NCBI GenBank assembly: GCA_913061265.1
Contig: CAJXVS010000001.1
Span: 496,001 to 560,000, forward strand
Source of the DNA: an uncultured Halobacteriovorax sp.
GTDB taxonomy: Bacteria; Bdellovibrionota; Bacteriovoracia; Bacteriovoracales; Bacteriovoracaceae
Direction of reading: 5' to 3'
DNA length: 64,000 bases
Shown piece by piece: positions 34,239 to 45,200 of this stretch. A program made the position numbers and the translations under genes. The stretch's first letter is position 1. Every line of letters starts with the position of its first letter. The notes under the pieces were generated by a model. That model searched no databases. It was given only the letters and a program-made list of their open reading frames with translations, and had not been told where the DNA came from.

Positions 34239-34255
34239 ACCGTATCATTTTGGGG
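34239..34255. promoter_or_regulatory. Putative activator-binding site (17-bp motif), copy 3
   Basis: ACCGTATCATTTTGGGG matches 12 of 17 positions of ACTGTGYCATTTTGAAT, including the central TCATTTTG. It lies 57 nt from the GG of the weak -24/-12 site at 34175, almost the same spacing as copy 1. Confidence 0.4.
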
Positions 34256-34322
34256 CATCCACCTATCTTAAAATTGCCTTAACATTCGTCGCTTACGATG
34301 TTTTTAAATAAAGGAGTGAATA

Positions 34323-36359
34323 ATGCTTAGTAAATTTTTAAACATTCTACTTTTACTTTGTCTTACAAGCTGTCTTGAAAAACAAGTCGTTGATGAGGAA
34401 AACAAACCTAATTCCAGTCTCGGAAAAAGGGTAGATAATAATGAAAAGCTCTACGCTCCGGACAGCTTTAACTTTGACACCTCAAAACTTATAACTATTG
34501 AGACTTTTTTGTACTATCAAGGTGATCCTTTAAAAGACATAGTTGCTAGAATTTATGATGATAAAAACAATTTACTTAAACAAACTAAAACAGATGAAAG
34601 AGGACGTGTTTTTACTTCTTTAAAGATTCCGCGACATACTAAATATTTGTTGATTAAACCTGCCGTTGTTGGATTAAATGTTTCGAAACGTCTTGATTTA
34701 GTTAGTTTATCCCCTCCTCCTTTACCTAAAGTAGAGAAAATATTTTTATCGCTCATAACTTTTTTATTTCCCTCAGTTGAAGCAGGAACTGTACCCGATT
34801 ACACAGGAGAAAAAACAAACATTCGTTATCTTGCTACTGAAGTTGATACTAATGGAGTGCCAGATAATATAATAAAAAATTTTGAAAGTATTCCTCTGGA
34901 GTTTTTAAAAAGGGTTGATTCATCTCTACCCGAAAGAAAGCCCGTCCCAACCTTCCACCCTCAATTCATCACGGATTCGGCTAATACGAATATTCATTTA
35001 TCCGAAGAAGCTGATATCTGGGTAACTTTCTTACATGAAGGTGCAGGCTATAAGAACACAATGGGTTTTTTCACATACTCCAAAGATAATCCTCCTACCA
35101 CGCCAAGTGAAATAAATGAGCTAATAATAGCCTTTCCAAACATGTCACTTACTGACTCGGGGGGCGGCTTGGTCCCAGGAGATACCGTACACCTAGGTCG
35201 CTACCCTGTAGGAACTTCTGTGGGTTATTTCATAATGTCGAATTCGTGGAATGCCTCAACGAAAAAAAATACCGATGGCCTTAATGTTTTTTATTCAATA
35301 TTAGAACTTAACACAACAGAAAATTCTGATTTTAAACACCATAATGTTTTATTTTGGGATGAGGACTTTCAAAAAATTGTTATTGGATTCGAAGATCTAT
35401 TTCGCTCTGGAGGCGGAAGTGATGAAGATTTTAATGATGCCATTTTTTATGTCTCGACTAACCCAACGACAGCAGTCTTGACAAAAAACATAGCCCCTAT
35501 TGATACAAACGAGGACCAGGATTCAGACGGTATCGGAGATCAATATGACGATTACCCACAGGATCCTCTAAGGGCATTTAATAATTACTACCCTCTTCCT
35601 AACAGCAGAGGCACGCTCCTTTTTGAGGATCTTTGGCCTTATCAAGGAGATTATGACTTTAATGATTTAGTCTTAAGCTATCACTTTAATTACATAACTA
35701 ACTCCAAAGGTGAAGTTAAGGAGATTATTGCAGATATTAAAATTAATGCCACTGGTGCCTCTCATAGTAATGGCGTTGCACTAATGCTTGATATCCCCGC
35801 AGTAAATGTAGCGCAGGTTACAGGTAACTTAATTTCAGAAAACTACATCAACCTAAACCCAAATGGGACTGAAGCGGGAATGGAAGATGCTGTCATCATT
35901 TTATGTGACAATGTTAATAATTATATGCCTAAGTATTCAAATGTTTTCAATGGAATGAACCTTCAGCCATATCAATTTGAAGTTATTATAAATTTAGATA
36001 CTCCAGTGAAAATTGGAGACATAGGATTTCCTCCATACAAGCCATTCTTAATAAAAGACATGGATCGTACAATGGAAATTCACCAAGTGGACTATACTCC
36101 AACAACTAAATTCAGACATCACTTTCTTAAAAGAGGAGATGATAGATCAGAACCGGAACAAGGGAGGTTTTTTAGAAATAAAGAGAATATGCCGTGGGTT
36201 TTAAATATACCTTATGAAATGCCCCACCCTAAAGAAAAGATTCCTATCTTTAATGCCTTCAAAGAGTTTGCCCCATGGGCAAAAAGTGGTGGGGCATTTT
36301 TTTCAAATTGGTATGAAGTAAGAGGCTCAAACATTGATATGAATAAGGTGGTAAATTAA
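34323..36359 (+). CDS. LruC-domain lipoprotein with DUF4114-like and thrombospondin type 3-like segments
   Basis: 678 residues, lipobox LTSC (Cys about 17). Residues 40-120: beta domain with YYQGDPLKDIVARIYDD. About 340-380: FEDLFRSGGGSDEDFNDAIFYV, DUF4114-like. About 395-420: DTNEDQDSDGIGDQYDD, a thrombospondin type 3-like calcium-binding repeat. From about 430: LFEDLWPYQGDYDFNDLVLSY, the LruC-domain signature, continuing to GFPPYKPFLIKDMDRTMEIHQ and NMPWVLNIP. Surface or periplasmic, Ca-binding by motif. Paralogs lie at 41000 and 42297. The acyltransferase gene starts 1 nt after its stop. Confidence 0.8.
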   Translation: MLSKFLNILLLLCLTSCLEKQVVDEENKPNSSLGKRVDNNEKLYAPDSFNFDTSKLITIETFLYYQGDPLKDIVARIYDDKNNLLKQTKTDERGRVFTSLKIPRHTKYLLIKPAVVGLNVSKRLDLVSLSPPPLPKVEKIFLSLITFLFPSVEAGTVPDYTGEKTNIRYLATEVDTNGVPDNIIKNFESIPLEFLKRVDSSLPERKPVPTFHPQFITDSANTNIHLSEEADIWVTFLHEGAGYKNTMGFFTYSKDNPPTTPSEINELIIAFPNMSLTDSGGGLVPGDTVHLGRYPVGTSVGYFIMSNSWNASTKKNTDGLNVFYSILELNTTENSDFKHHNVLFWDEDFQKIVIGFEDLFRSGGGSDEDFNDAIFYVSTNPTTAVLTKNIAPIDTNEDQDSDGIGDQYDDYPQDPLRAFNNYYPLPNSRGTLLFEDLWPYQGDYDFNDLVLSYHFNYITNSKGEVKEIIADIKINATGASHSNGVALMLDIPAVNVAQVTGNLISENYINLNPNGTEAGMEDAVIILCDNVNNYMPKYSNVFNGMNLQPYQFEVIINLDTPVKIGDIGFPPYKPFLIKDMDRTMEIHQVDYTPTTKFRHHFLKRGDDRSEPEQGRFFRNKENMPWVLNIPYEMPHPKEKIPIFNAFKEFAPWAKSGGAFFSNWYEVRGSNIDMNKVVN

Positions 36360-36360
36360 T

Positions 36361-37017
36361 ATGAAAGCTCTTACAAAAAACTTAATAAAGAAAATGCGAA
36401 TAAAGTTGCTCAAATTAAGAGGTATGAAGACTGGTAAGAATATAGATATTGAAAATGGATGTTCTTTTGAGTACCCCAAAAAAATATGTCTTCGTTCTGG
36501 TGTTAGAGTTTCAAGATACAGTATTTTAAAAGCGAATTCGGAATACGATATACCCATTACGATTGGCGAAAAAACACAAATAATGGAACAGGTTCTACTC
36601 TGTGCTAATGAAGGTAGTATTCGAATTGGTCATGACAGCTGGATCGGTCCTCAGTGCCTAATCTATGGAAATGGACATGTAAAAATAGGCTCTCATGTTA
36701 TGATTGCTGCCAAAACTTCAATAAATACAGTTTCTCACAACCACTCAATCGTTGGTATACCTATGTGCCAACAAGGCATCAATACGGCGCCTGTGGTTAT
36801 TGAGGATAATGTATGGATTGGTCTTAATACAACTATTCTCCAGGGTGTAACAATTGGTAAAGGCTCAATCATAGGAGCAGGTGCCGTTGTAACAAAAGAC
36901 ATTCCGCCCTACAGTATTGCTGTAGGAACACCCGCACGAGTAATTTCTAAAAGAAAAGATGATTCTTTTCCAAGTCAAAAAGATGTCTTAAAGCTTACAA
37001 GGGTCAATGTTAATTAA
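36361..37017 (+). CDS. Left-handed beta-helix acyltransferase (WbbJ/CatB-like)
   Basis: 218 residues. Imperfect hexapeptide repeats from about residue 60 (ITIGEKTQIMEQVLLCANEGSIRIGHDSWIG) and the C-terminal signature VSHNHSI ... VVIEDNVWIGLNTTILQGVTIGKGSIIGAGAVVTKDIPPYSIAVGTPARVI, with the catalytic-type His. Acetyl- or acyl-CoA-dependent O/N-acyltransferases of this type modify polysaccharides or amino sugars. It follows the LruC lipoprotein gene without a gap, so the two are co-transcribed. No membrane segments. Confidence 0.85.
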   Translation: MKALTKNLIKKMRIKLLKLRGMKTGKNIDIENGCSFEYPKKICLRSGVRVSRYSILKANSEYDIPITIGEKTQIMEQVLLCANEGSIRIGHDSWIGPQCLIYGNGHVKIGSHVMIAAKTSINTVSHNHSIVGIPMCQQGINTAPVVIEDNVWIGLNTTILQGVTIGKGSIIGAGAVVTKDIPPYSIAVGTPARVISKRKDDSFPSQKDVLKLTRVNVN

Positions 37018-37148
37018 GCCTACTCTATACATTTAGTAACATACCCAAATCTCCTTACTATTTATTTTAGACCATTAATATTTCCTTAAATATTTTATCG
37101 CAAACTAAGCTTAACTTTGAATGGCAAAAAAAATTACAAGGAGATAGG

Positions 37149-39323
37149 ATGGGAGCTTTAGCTTTAAAAAGACTTTTCTTTGATGAAAGTCTTACTAATT
37201 TTTTGAACGAAGAGGTTTTACCAGAATTAGATTTAGAAAAGGAAAAATTCTGGCTGGATTTTGAAGCTATTATACAAGAGTTTAGTACAGTTAATTCTGA
37301 ACTAATCCTAAAGAGGAAAAAACTTCAAGAACAAATAAATAATTGGCACGTTAAAAATGCCGATTCATTTAATAAAGATGAATACAAAAAATTTCTACAA
37401 GATATTGGTTACATCTGTAAAGATGTACCTGATTTTAAAATATCGACAAGTTTTGTGGATCCAGAAATCTCCACAATTGCGGGGCCCCAGCTAGTTGTAC
37501 CTATTTCAAATCCAAGATTTGCAATCAACGCAGCAAACGCTAGGTGGCGTAGCCTTTACGATGCTCTTTACGGATCAGATATTATTAAGAACAGTAGCGA
37601 AATTCATGGAGAGGGATACGACAAGTCACGTGGAAAACAAGTCATAAAGTACTGCCGAGAGATCTTAGATAAAGTCTTTCCTCTATCTGAAGGTTCTCAT
37701 AGCGAAGTGAGTAGCTATGTTGTCTATTATCAACATTTACTGGCGTTCTTTCCTGATGGTAAATCGAGTGGGCTAAAAGATCCTACTCAATTTGTTGCCT
37801 TCGATGGATTTCGAGAAGATCCTAAGGCAATAGTCCTTAAAAACAATTCTCTTCATATTGAGATAAACATAGATCCTACTGGAAAGATCGGACAAGATGA
37901 CTTGGCTGGAGTCGAAGATATTCTCGTCGAATCTGCTCTTACTACTATAATGGATTTCGAGGATTCCGTATCAGCTGTCGACTCAGAAGATAAGATAAAT
38001 ATCTACCGTAACTGGCTAGGTCTTATGAATGGAGATATTCAAACTAAATTCCAAAAAAATGGTAAAGATTTCCTTAGAGAGTTGAATAAAGAAAAATCTT
38101 TCAATGGAAAATACGAAGATATATATAAGATAAAATCTCGTTCTCTACTAATGGCGCGAAATGTTGGTCTTCTAATGACAACGGATTTGGTCACTGATGA
38201 AAATGGAAAACAAGTTCCCGAGGGAATAGTAGACGCGGTTTTAACAGCCTTAATCGGAGCTATTGATTTAACTGATTCAAATCGTCCATATGCAAATAGC
38301 ACCGAGGGTAGCATCTATATTGTAAAGCCAAAGATGCATGGCCCTGAGGAAGTTTCTTTTACTTGCAATCTTTTTGATAGAATCGAAAATAAATTAATGC
38401 TTCCTAAAAATACTCTTAAGTTGGGAATAATGGATGAGGAACGAAGAACCACCATCAACTTAAAGGCATGTATTTATGAAGCGAGGGAAAGGCTTGTCTT
38501 TATAAACACGGGCTTTCTAGATAGAACTGGTGATGAGATTCATACTAGCATGTACGCAGGAGCATTTTACCCAAAGAACAAGATTAAAGAGATGCCATGG
38601 CTACCTGCCTATGAAAATTTAAATGTAGAAGTAGGTCTATCCTGCGGACTCTCTGGTAAGGCACAAATTGGAAAAGGAATGTGGGCAATGCCCGATGAAA
38701 TGAAGCGGATGATGAGCGAAAAGATAGCTCATCCTCTATCGGGAGCAACGACCTCATGGGTTCCTTCGCCTACTGCCGCAGCTCTACACTCATTGCACTA
38801 TCATTTTGTAGATGTTTTTGAACTACATAAAAGTGTTTCTCTTAGAAAAAAGACTTCTCCTGAGGACCTCCTGGCAGTTCCTATCATGAATAATAAAATG
38901 GTGCTTTCACCGCATGAAATTGAAAGAGAGTTAGAAAATAATATTCAAGGGATTCTTGGGTATGTAGTTCGCTGGGTCGGACAAGGCGTAGGTTGCTCGA
39001 AAGTTCCAGATATTAATAATGTATCGCTTATGGAGGACAGAGCGACGCTTAGGATTTCCAGTCAGCATATTTCAAATTGGCTTCATCATCAAGTTTGCTC
39101 AAAAGAACAAGTAACTAAGATGATGATAAAGGTCGCCCTTATTGTCGATCAGCAAAATGAGAACACCAAAGATTATAATTTCCTTCTTCCAGATGATGTC
39201 TTAAGTCCTGCTTTTCAAGCTGCTCAAGAACTTATTTTTCAAGGGCGAGAACAGCCGAACGGTTATACGGAACCTATTCTTCATCACTACAGAAAAGAAG
39301 TAAAAAAAAACTTACTTAAATAA
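37149..39323 (+). CDS. glcB: Malate synthase G
   Basis: 724 residues, the usual length for the monomeric G form. Condenses glyoxylate and acetyl-CoA to malate. Conserved stretches: NAANARWRSLYDALYGSDII, DFEDSVSAVD with the catalytic acid region, KMHGPEEVSFT, MDEERRTTINLKACI, and CGLSGKAQIGKGMWAMPD. A Cys-containing CSKVPDIN lies near the end. AAGGAGATAGG precedes the ATG. Followed after 12 nt by isocitrate lyase, so the two form the glyoxylate shunt operon, allowing growth on acetate or fatty acids, which suits a predator living on prey lipids. A TTTCCTTAAA motif lies 68 nt upstream of the start. Confidence 0.95.
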   Translation: MGALALKRLFFDESLTNFLNEEVLPELDLEKEKFWLDFEAIIQEFSTVNSELILKRKKLQEQINNWHVKNADSFNKDEYKKFLQDIGYICKDVPDFKISTSFVDPEISTIAGPQLVVPISNPRFAINAANARWRSLYDALYGSDIIKNSSEIHGEGYDKSRGKQVIKYCREILDKVFPLSEGSHSEVSSYVVYYQHLLAFFPDGKSSGLKDPTQFVAFDGFREDPKAIVLKNNSLHIEINIDPTGKIGQDDLAGVEDILVESALTTIMDFEDSVSAVDSEDKINIYRNWLGLMNGDIQTKFQKNGKDFLRELNKEKSFNGKYEDIYKIKSRSLLMARNVGLLMTTDLVTDENGKQVPEGIVDAVLTALIGAIDLTDSNRPYANSTEGSIYIVKPKMHGPEEVSFTCNLFDRIENKLMLPKNTLKLGIMDEERRTTINLKACIYEARERLVFINTGFLDRTGDEIHTSMYAGAFYPKNKIKEMPWLPAYENLNVEVGLSCGLSGKAQIGKGMWAMPDEMKRMMSEKIAHPLSGATTSWVPSPTAAALHSLHYHFVDVFELHKSVSLRKKTSPEDLLAVPIMNNKMVLSPHEIERELENNIQGILGYVVRWVGQGVGCSKVPDINNVSLMEDRATLRISSQHISNWLHHQVCSKEQVTKMMIKVALIVDQQNENTKDYNFLLPDDVLSPAFQAAQELIFQGREQPNGYTEPILHHYRKEVKKNLLK

Positions 39324-39335
39324 AAAGGGATATAT

Positions 39336-40928
39336 ATGAAAAACTATAAAAAAGATATTGAAATGGCGAAAAGTAACCCTGAAGAGTTCGCGGGCATGAA
39401 TCCAGAGTTTGCTGTTCGTATGAGATTACAAAATAAATTTAGAACTGGTCTCGATATTGCTCGTTATACAGCGAAGATAATGAGAGAAGATATGGATGCC
39501 TTTGACCAAGATAAATCAAAATATACGAAGTCGTTAGGTTGCTGGCATGGTTTTATAGGCCAGCAAAAGATTATCTCTGTAAAGAAACACTTTCAAACGA
39601 CGAAGGGAACTTACCTTTATCTTTCTGGATGGATGGTTGCCGCGCTACGCTCTGAATTTGGTCCCCTACCAGACCAATCAATGCATGAAAAAACCTGCGT
39701 TCCCGATTTAATCACGGAGCTTTATACCTTTCTAAAGCAAGCAGACACGAGGGAGTTAGGTCATTTATTCAAAACTCTTGATGAGTCCATCAAGAATAAT
39801 GATGAGCTTGGACAAAATAGAACGATGGAGAAAATAGATCGTTTCGAAACTCATGTTGTGCCGATTATTGCAGATATAGATGCCGGCTTTGGAAATGAAG
39901 AAGCGACTTACCTCCTTGCCAAAAAAATGATTGAGGCCGGTGCTTGTTGTATTCAAATTGAAAACCAGGTCTCAGATGCAAAACAATGTGGTCATCAAGA
40001 CGGAAAGGTAACAGTCCCCCACGAAGACTTTTTGGCAAAGATTAAAGCTGTCAGGTACGCCTTTTTAGAATTAGGTGTTGAGGATGGAATTATCATAGCT
40101 AGGACTGACTCTTTAGGGGCCGGCCTTACGCAAAAGATCCCTGTCTCACGGGAAGTAGGTGATTTAGCTGACCAATACAACTCCTACTTAGAAGGTGATA
40201 TCATTGGCGATTTAGGTCAGTTAGGTCCTGGAGAGATAGCTCTAAGACAAGGAGATAATGTTATAAGACCTACTCGCCTACCCAATGGTCTTTATCGTTT
40301 TAAAGAAGGCTCTGGTGGAGACCGGGTTGTCTTAGATTGTATTACCTCACTTAAGCATGGCGCTGATCTTCTTTGGATTGAAACCGCAAAGCCTAATCTC
40401 GATGAAATATCTGATCTCGTGTCTAGAATTAAAGAAGAAGTTCCAGACGCCAAATTAGTCTACAACAATAGTCCTTCCTTTAATTGGACATTAAATTTCA
40501 GGCAAGAGGTTTTCAATGACTGGATAAATGCAGGTCAAGATATTTCAAAATATATTTTTGATGACCTTATGAGCATAGAGTATGACCAAACAGAACTTGC
40601 ACAAGAAGCTGATTATAGAATCCAACAGTTTCATAAAGAAGCATCTGAAAAAGCCGGTATTTTTCATCATCTGATTACTTTGCCCACTTACCATACGGTG
40701 GCCTTATCTACAGATGAGCTCTCTATGGAGTATTTTGGGGATAAAGGCATGCTGGCTTACGTTGAAAAAGTTCAACGCAAAGAAATAAGAAGTGGCTTAG
40801 CCTGTGTTAAGCACCAAGATATGTCCGGGTCAAATATTGGAGATGATCATAAAGAATACTTCTCAGGGACAAATGCCCTCAAAGCAGGAGGAAAGAAGAA
40901 TACAATGAATCAATTTAAAATAAAGTAA
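39336..40928 (+). CDS. aceA: Isocitrate lyase
   Basis: 530 residues, similar to the larger bacterial type (about 530 residues, as in Pseudomonas). Splits isocitrate into succinate and glyoxylate. WHGFIGQQKI, YLSGWMVAA, PIIADIDAGFGN, IQIENQVSDAKQCGHQDGKVTVP (the catalytic Cys-Gly-His in KQCGH, where many enzymes have KKCGH), IIARTDSLG, LLWIETAKPN and LVYNNSPSFNW are the family signatures. Ribosome-binding site AAAAAGGGATAT. Second gene of the glyoxylate operon, ending at a hairpin terminator. Confidence 0.95.
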   Translation: MKNYKKDIEMAKSNPEEFAGMNPEFAVRMRLQNKFRTGLDIARYTAKIMREDMDAFDQDKSKYTKSLGCWHGFIGQQKIISVKKHFQTTKGTYLYLSGWMVAALRSEFGPLPDQSMHEKTCVPDLITELYTFLKQADTRELGHLFKTLDESIKNNDELGQNRTMEKIDRFETHVVPIIADIDAGFGNEEATYLLAKKMIEAGACCIQIENQVSDAKQCGHQDGKVTVPHEDFLAKIKAVRYAFLELGVEDGIIIARTDSLGAGLTQKIPVSREVGDLADQYNSYLEGDIIGDLGQLGPGEIALRQGDNVIRPTRLPNGLYRFKEGSGGDRVVLDCITSLKHGADLLWIETAKPNLDEISDLVSRIKEEVPDAKLVYNNSPSFNWTLNFRQEVFNDWINAGQDISKYIFDDLMSIEYDQTELAQEADYRIQQFHKEASEKAGIFHHLITLPTYHTVALSTDELSMEYFGDKGMLAYVEKVQRKEIRSGLACVKHQDMSGSNIGDDHKEYFSGTNALKAGGKKNTMNQFKIK

Positions 40929-40940
40929 CATTCCAAAATA

Positions 40941-40970
40941 AGGGGTAAGCATCGCTTACCTCTTATAATT
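40941..40970 (+). terminator. Terminator after isocitrate lyase gene
   Basis: AGGGGTAAGC pairs with GCTTACCTCT (one G-T pair) around ATC, followed by a T-rich stretch. The TTTCCTTAAAA motif begins immediately after it. Confidence 0.65.
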
Positions 40971-40999
40971 TCCTTAAAATTGTTGGGGGATAATGACTT

Positions 41000-42206
41000 A
41001 TGCGACTTAAAACTCTTATGATTTATATATCTTTTTTAGTCCTTTTCTTTACAAGCTCTTGTAAAAGCCTGCCTGGCGAAGAAGAGAATAAGGTAACAGA
41101 TCAAGACAAACAGCCAACTACTCCAATAAAGTCTGCGGTCCGTGCGCCACGAGACTTTGATTTTAAATCCTCGAATGAAATAAGAATTCAAAGAACACTT
41201 TATTATCAAGGCTCCCCCCTCGCCAATACGCCTGTAGCAATTCTAGATAGTTCTAATAATGTTATACTTAAAGTTTTTACTGATAATAATGGTCATATTG
41301 ATACATTGGTAAAGATTCCAGTTTATATAAAATCCTTATTTATTGAACCCTTAACTCCTGGAACCAATATAAGAATAAATATTTTACTAGAGCCGAAGAC
41401 GAGCTTGTGGCAAAAAACCTTTGAGGTTCTAGGCGAGGTCATATTTTCAAAAGCTCATGCTTCAACTATTTCATATGAGGGAAATTACTTGATTCAGTAC
41501 CTGGCAACTATGGCGGATGCTAACGGGGTCCCTAACAATATTGATTCTTCCCTTAAGAAGTCATGCTCAGCTAATTTTTTAAAGAGAATTTCCGCTTCAC
41601 TTCCCAATGGGAAATCGGTAAAAAGTAATAAGCCTCACTATTTATCCAGCGCCATGGAAACAAGTACTCATATAACTAAAACAACTGATGTCTGGATAAC
41701 CTTGGTGGATGATGGGCAAAGCTTCAAGTCAACAGGCTCTGAACAAAACAATGGCTGGGGAAATGGTGATCAGGACTGTCCTACGAATTCCTGTGACTCC
41801 AATAATGCCGAAAATTCAGATTCAGTCGCTCCCAATGGTGGTAAAAGTAGTAATTCAAACTCTTCAAGCTCCCCCCCCTCCCTACAGTCCCTTTCTTATT
41901 AAAAATATGGATAGGACCGCTGAAATACACCAGGCTAATCATATACCGACAACTAAGAACAATAAGCGTAGGTTTAAAAAGCATGATGATTATTCAGAGC
42001 CCGATATCGGAATCTATTATAAGAATATTGAAAATATGCCGTGGGTTTTAAATGTCCCATTCCCAATTGCTCACCCCAAGGAAAAGGTGGCTATTTACGA
42101 TGCTTACTTTTTCTTTTCTGAATGGGCGAAAAGTGGAGGTACACAATACACAGATTGGTATTTTCAATCCCCCGACCGCCTAAACCTAGACAAGACTCTC
42201 TATTAG
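41000..42206 (+). pseudogene. LruC-family lipoprotein gene with internal deletion and frameshift at a C tract
   Basis: Lipobox TSSC near residue 17 and an N-terminal domain clearly paralogous to the 34323 product (RTLYYQGSPLANTPVAILDS). The frame runs to a stop at 41902, but in a run of eight C (41871-41878) it leaves the frame that continues to 42206 with PPYSPFLIKNMDRTAEIHQ ... NMPWVLNVP, matching the paralog's C-terminus. Seven C would give one continuous protein. The central LruC and DUF4114 regions (about 290 residues) are also missing, replaced by a low-complexity segment (NNGWGNGDQDCPTNSCDSNN). So it is decayed or contingency-controlled; the deletion favours decay. Confidence 0.8.
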
Positions 42207-42296
42207 AATAAATTCGGCGACTTAGGCTATCTTGAAAATAGCTTAAAAGTTGTGAATTAAACTAAACTGAATCTTAGATAGGGGCCTATGTAATAT

Positions 42297-45200
42297 ATGA
42301 AATACTTCTTTTTAACTATATTATTGGTGACTTCACTTTCTTGTAAGCTTCAAGAAGAGGCTAAGCCGGAAAAAAAGAACAGCAATGGAACAAACGAGCG
42401 AAGTGACAGAGTCATAACTCCCAAAGGCTTTGATTACAAAACTACATATACTTTTAACAAGACCTTCTTATTAAGGAATGAAGATAATAGTCCTGCCTCT
42501 AATATTTCAGTCACCGTGTCTTACGAAGATACGAAAGAGCAAAGTAAAGTTCTAGCGAAGTTCAACACTAATACCACTGGGGAATTAAAGCTCTCCCTCT
42601 CAATACCGGCTCACATTAGTAAGCTAAAGCTACAATACCAGGGCCTTAAAAGTAATATCATTCGAACTATTATAGCTCGAAGAGGTATAACCGGTATGTT
42701 GCTTGAAAGCCTCTTGGATCTTTTTTTCCCGAGAGCTATGGCGCAAGACCTTTCACCTTCACAGGTTAGCTACTTCCCTTCGCAGTGTACTTTTGGAACT
42801 TTAGGATTTGAAGATTTATGGCCGACCCATGGAGATCAAGACTTTAATGATTTAGTCGTCAACTATAACTTCGCTCAAAACATAGATGCCAATAATGAAA
42901 TCACATCCATGGATATTACAATTCAATTTGTAGCTTCAGGCGCTGGGTACAGTAATGGCTTTGCCATAGAGCTTCCCATCTCTAAAGATAAGATAAGCTC
43001 CATTTCAGGCAATCTCATAACGGATAACTACTTAAGCTTTGAAGAAAGCGGTGTAGAAGCAGGACATGATAAAGCGGTCATTATTATTAGTGACGATGTA
43101 AGTCAGCAAATACCAAAATTCTCTAACGTTTATGAAGGAAGGTTTCTCTTTGCTCCCTATGAATTTAAAGTCACGGTCAATTTCAATACTGGAGTTAAGG
43201 TTCAGGACTTAAGTATGCCTCCTTACAACCCCTTTATTATTGTTAATAAAGATCGCGGCAGAGAGGTTCATCTGCCAGACTATGCTCCAACGAAGCTTGC
43301 TGATAAAAAACATTTTGGTCAATATCATGACGACTCCGTCCCAGAGTCCGGTAGGTACTATAAGGACTCCGGTAACAATCCCTGGGCCATTCATATTCCT
43401 GTTGCCTTTAACTACATGAGAGAAAAACAAAAAATTAATAACGGTCATAAAAACTTCGCCACTTGGGCAACATCTAAAGGACAAAGCTTTAACGACTGGT
43501 ATCTTGGAAAAGAAGGTTATAGGAATGACTACTTCCTCTTTAAAAAGAGCCTTCCTCTCGTTTTAAGTCCAATCATTACCTGTGAGGATGAAGAGAACAC
43601 TGTCACAGTAACCATTAAGGATGGTGCCGAGGCTGAAGAGGTCATTGATACCATTCAGGTTTCAGAAATTTCTATTAACGAAACCCATTATGAAGATAAT
43701 TATTCAACTAATGTTAATTTTCAACCTTTTAATAATATGGATGGAAAAAGAGAGCTGCTCTACGCCAAAGTCTCCTATAACCTATCCCCTTCAGTATCAA
43801 TCGTGGGAAAGAATATTGGCGGCAACTCCTATGGATCTGCTATCGTCTCCTCAAGTCAAGATGCTTCTTTAAGTTGGTCCAATGGAACTCTAGCCAATGA
43901 TAGTTTTTCAAGATTAACTAATATTGCCAAAATATATTCGGGAACATTTAATCAATACCTTGAATTTCTAAATAACGGCTCCCATCATACAAGATTCCCT
44001 AAATTTAATTATAGCGAAGACTTCAGAGGACAGTTTGTTTTTTCTGGTGATGACCTCACCATCTTTCAGGGCGCCAATCCCATTTCTTTTACCCTAGATC
44101 ATTCTGTGACAGCGGACTTGAATTCATATGAAGGGTCTCAGGTTAGTGTCGATACTAATTTTAGGATCCAGGGAAGCGTAATCATTAAATATATTTGGAG
44201 GCAGTTTGGAACCTCAGGGGTTAAGTTTAATGATTTAAACTTAGAAAATGCCCTTAGGATTAAACTAGGCGTTTGGTCAGGAGGGATTAATTCGGCTCAC
44301 TGTAGCGGAGTGGAGACTTTAGACCTAAGCGGCTACGGGATAACAGATCTAAAAGGTCTCGAGATATGCACTGACCTCAAAACATTAAATTTAAATGATA
44401 ACAATCTATCGAATATAGACCTCCTAAGTAATCTTAGCCAATTAAAGAAACTCTATCTTAAGAAAAACAACATCTCAAACCTACAAGGTCTAAGTGAATT
44501 ACTTTCCCTGGAAAGACTAGACCTTTCAGAAAATGAAATTACGAACCTATCGCCTCTAAGTAATTTAATCTCGATGAAGTATCTTTACTTTCATAAAAAT
44601 AGTGTCGCCGACATCTCCCCTTTATCTAAGATGGTTATTCTAGATACTTTGCAGGGAGACTGGAACTCGATTGTTAAGGTCGATGCCATTTCAAATTTAG
44701 CTAATTTAAGGAGTATACAGCTACGCTTTAATCAAATTGATGATGGTACGCCTTTTGGGACCCTCCCAGATATTCGATATCTAAATCTAAGAACTAACAA
44801 GTTGAAGAAGTTTGATTGGATAAGTAACTCAACCTCTCTTTCACACTTGGTCGTTTCCGATAATCAAATATCAGCACTTCCAAACCTAGAAAAGCTTGAT
44901 CTTATGACGGGACTCTATCTTGATAATAATCCCATAACTAACCTCACGAACTTAGCTCCGGTGAAAGATACGATGGTTACAATGCTCCTTAGTAATACTC
45001 AATTACAAAACACATCTGAATTAAAAGATATGCCCAAACTGACAACACTGCACTTAAACAACATAACTGTTGATATGAACGATCTAATCACCTCACCATT
45101 GTTAGTAGATCTAAATTTTACAAATAATAATATTCTCAACAAAGAACAATTCCATAACTTAACTAACTTAAAATATTTAAATCTTCATGGTTCAGGTATA

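Noticed and set aside
37018-37148. Promoter or riboswitch before malate synthase
   Set aside because: Apart from the TTTCCTTAAA word no structured leader or known riboswitch core was visible in 130 nt.
43209-43484. 91-codon minus-strand frame inside the giant lipoprotein gene
   Set aside because: Shadow of a strongly supported plus-strand gene, with no start signal.
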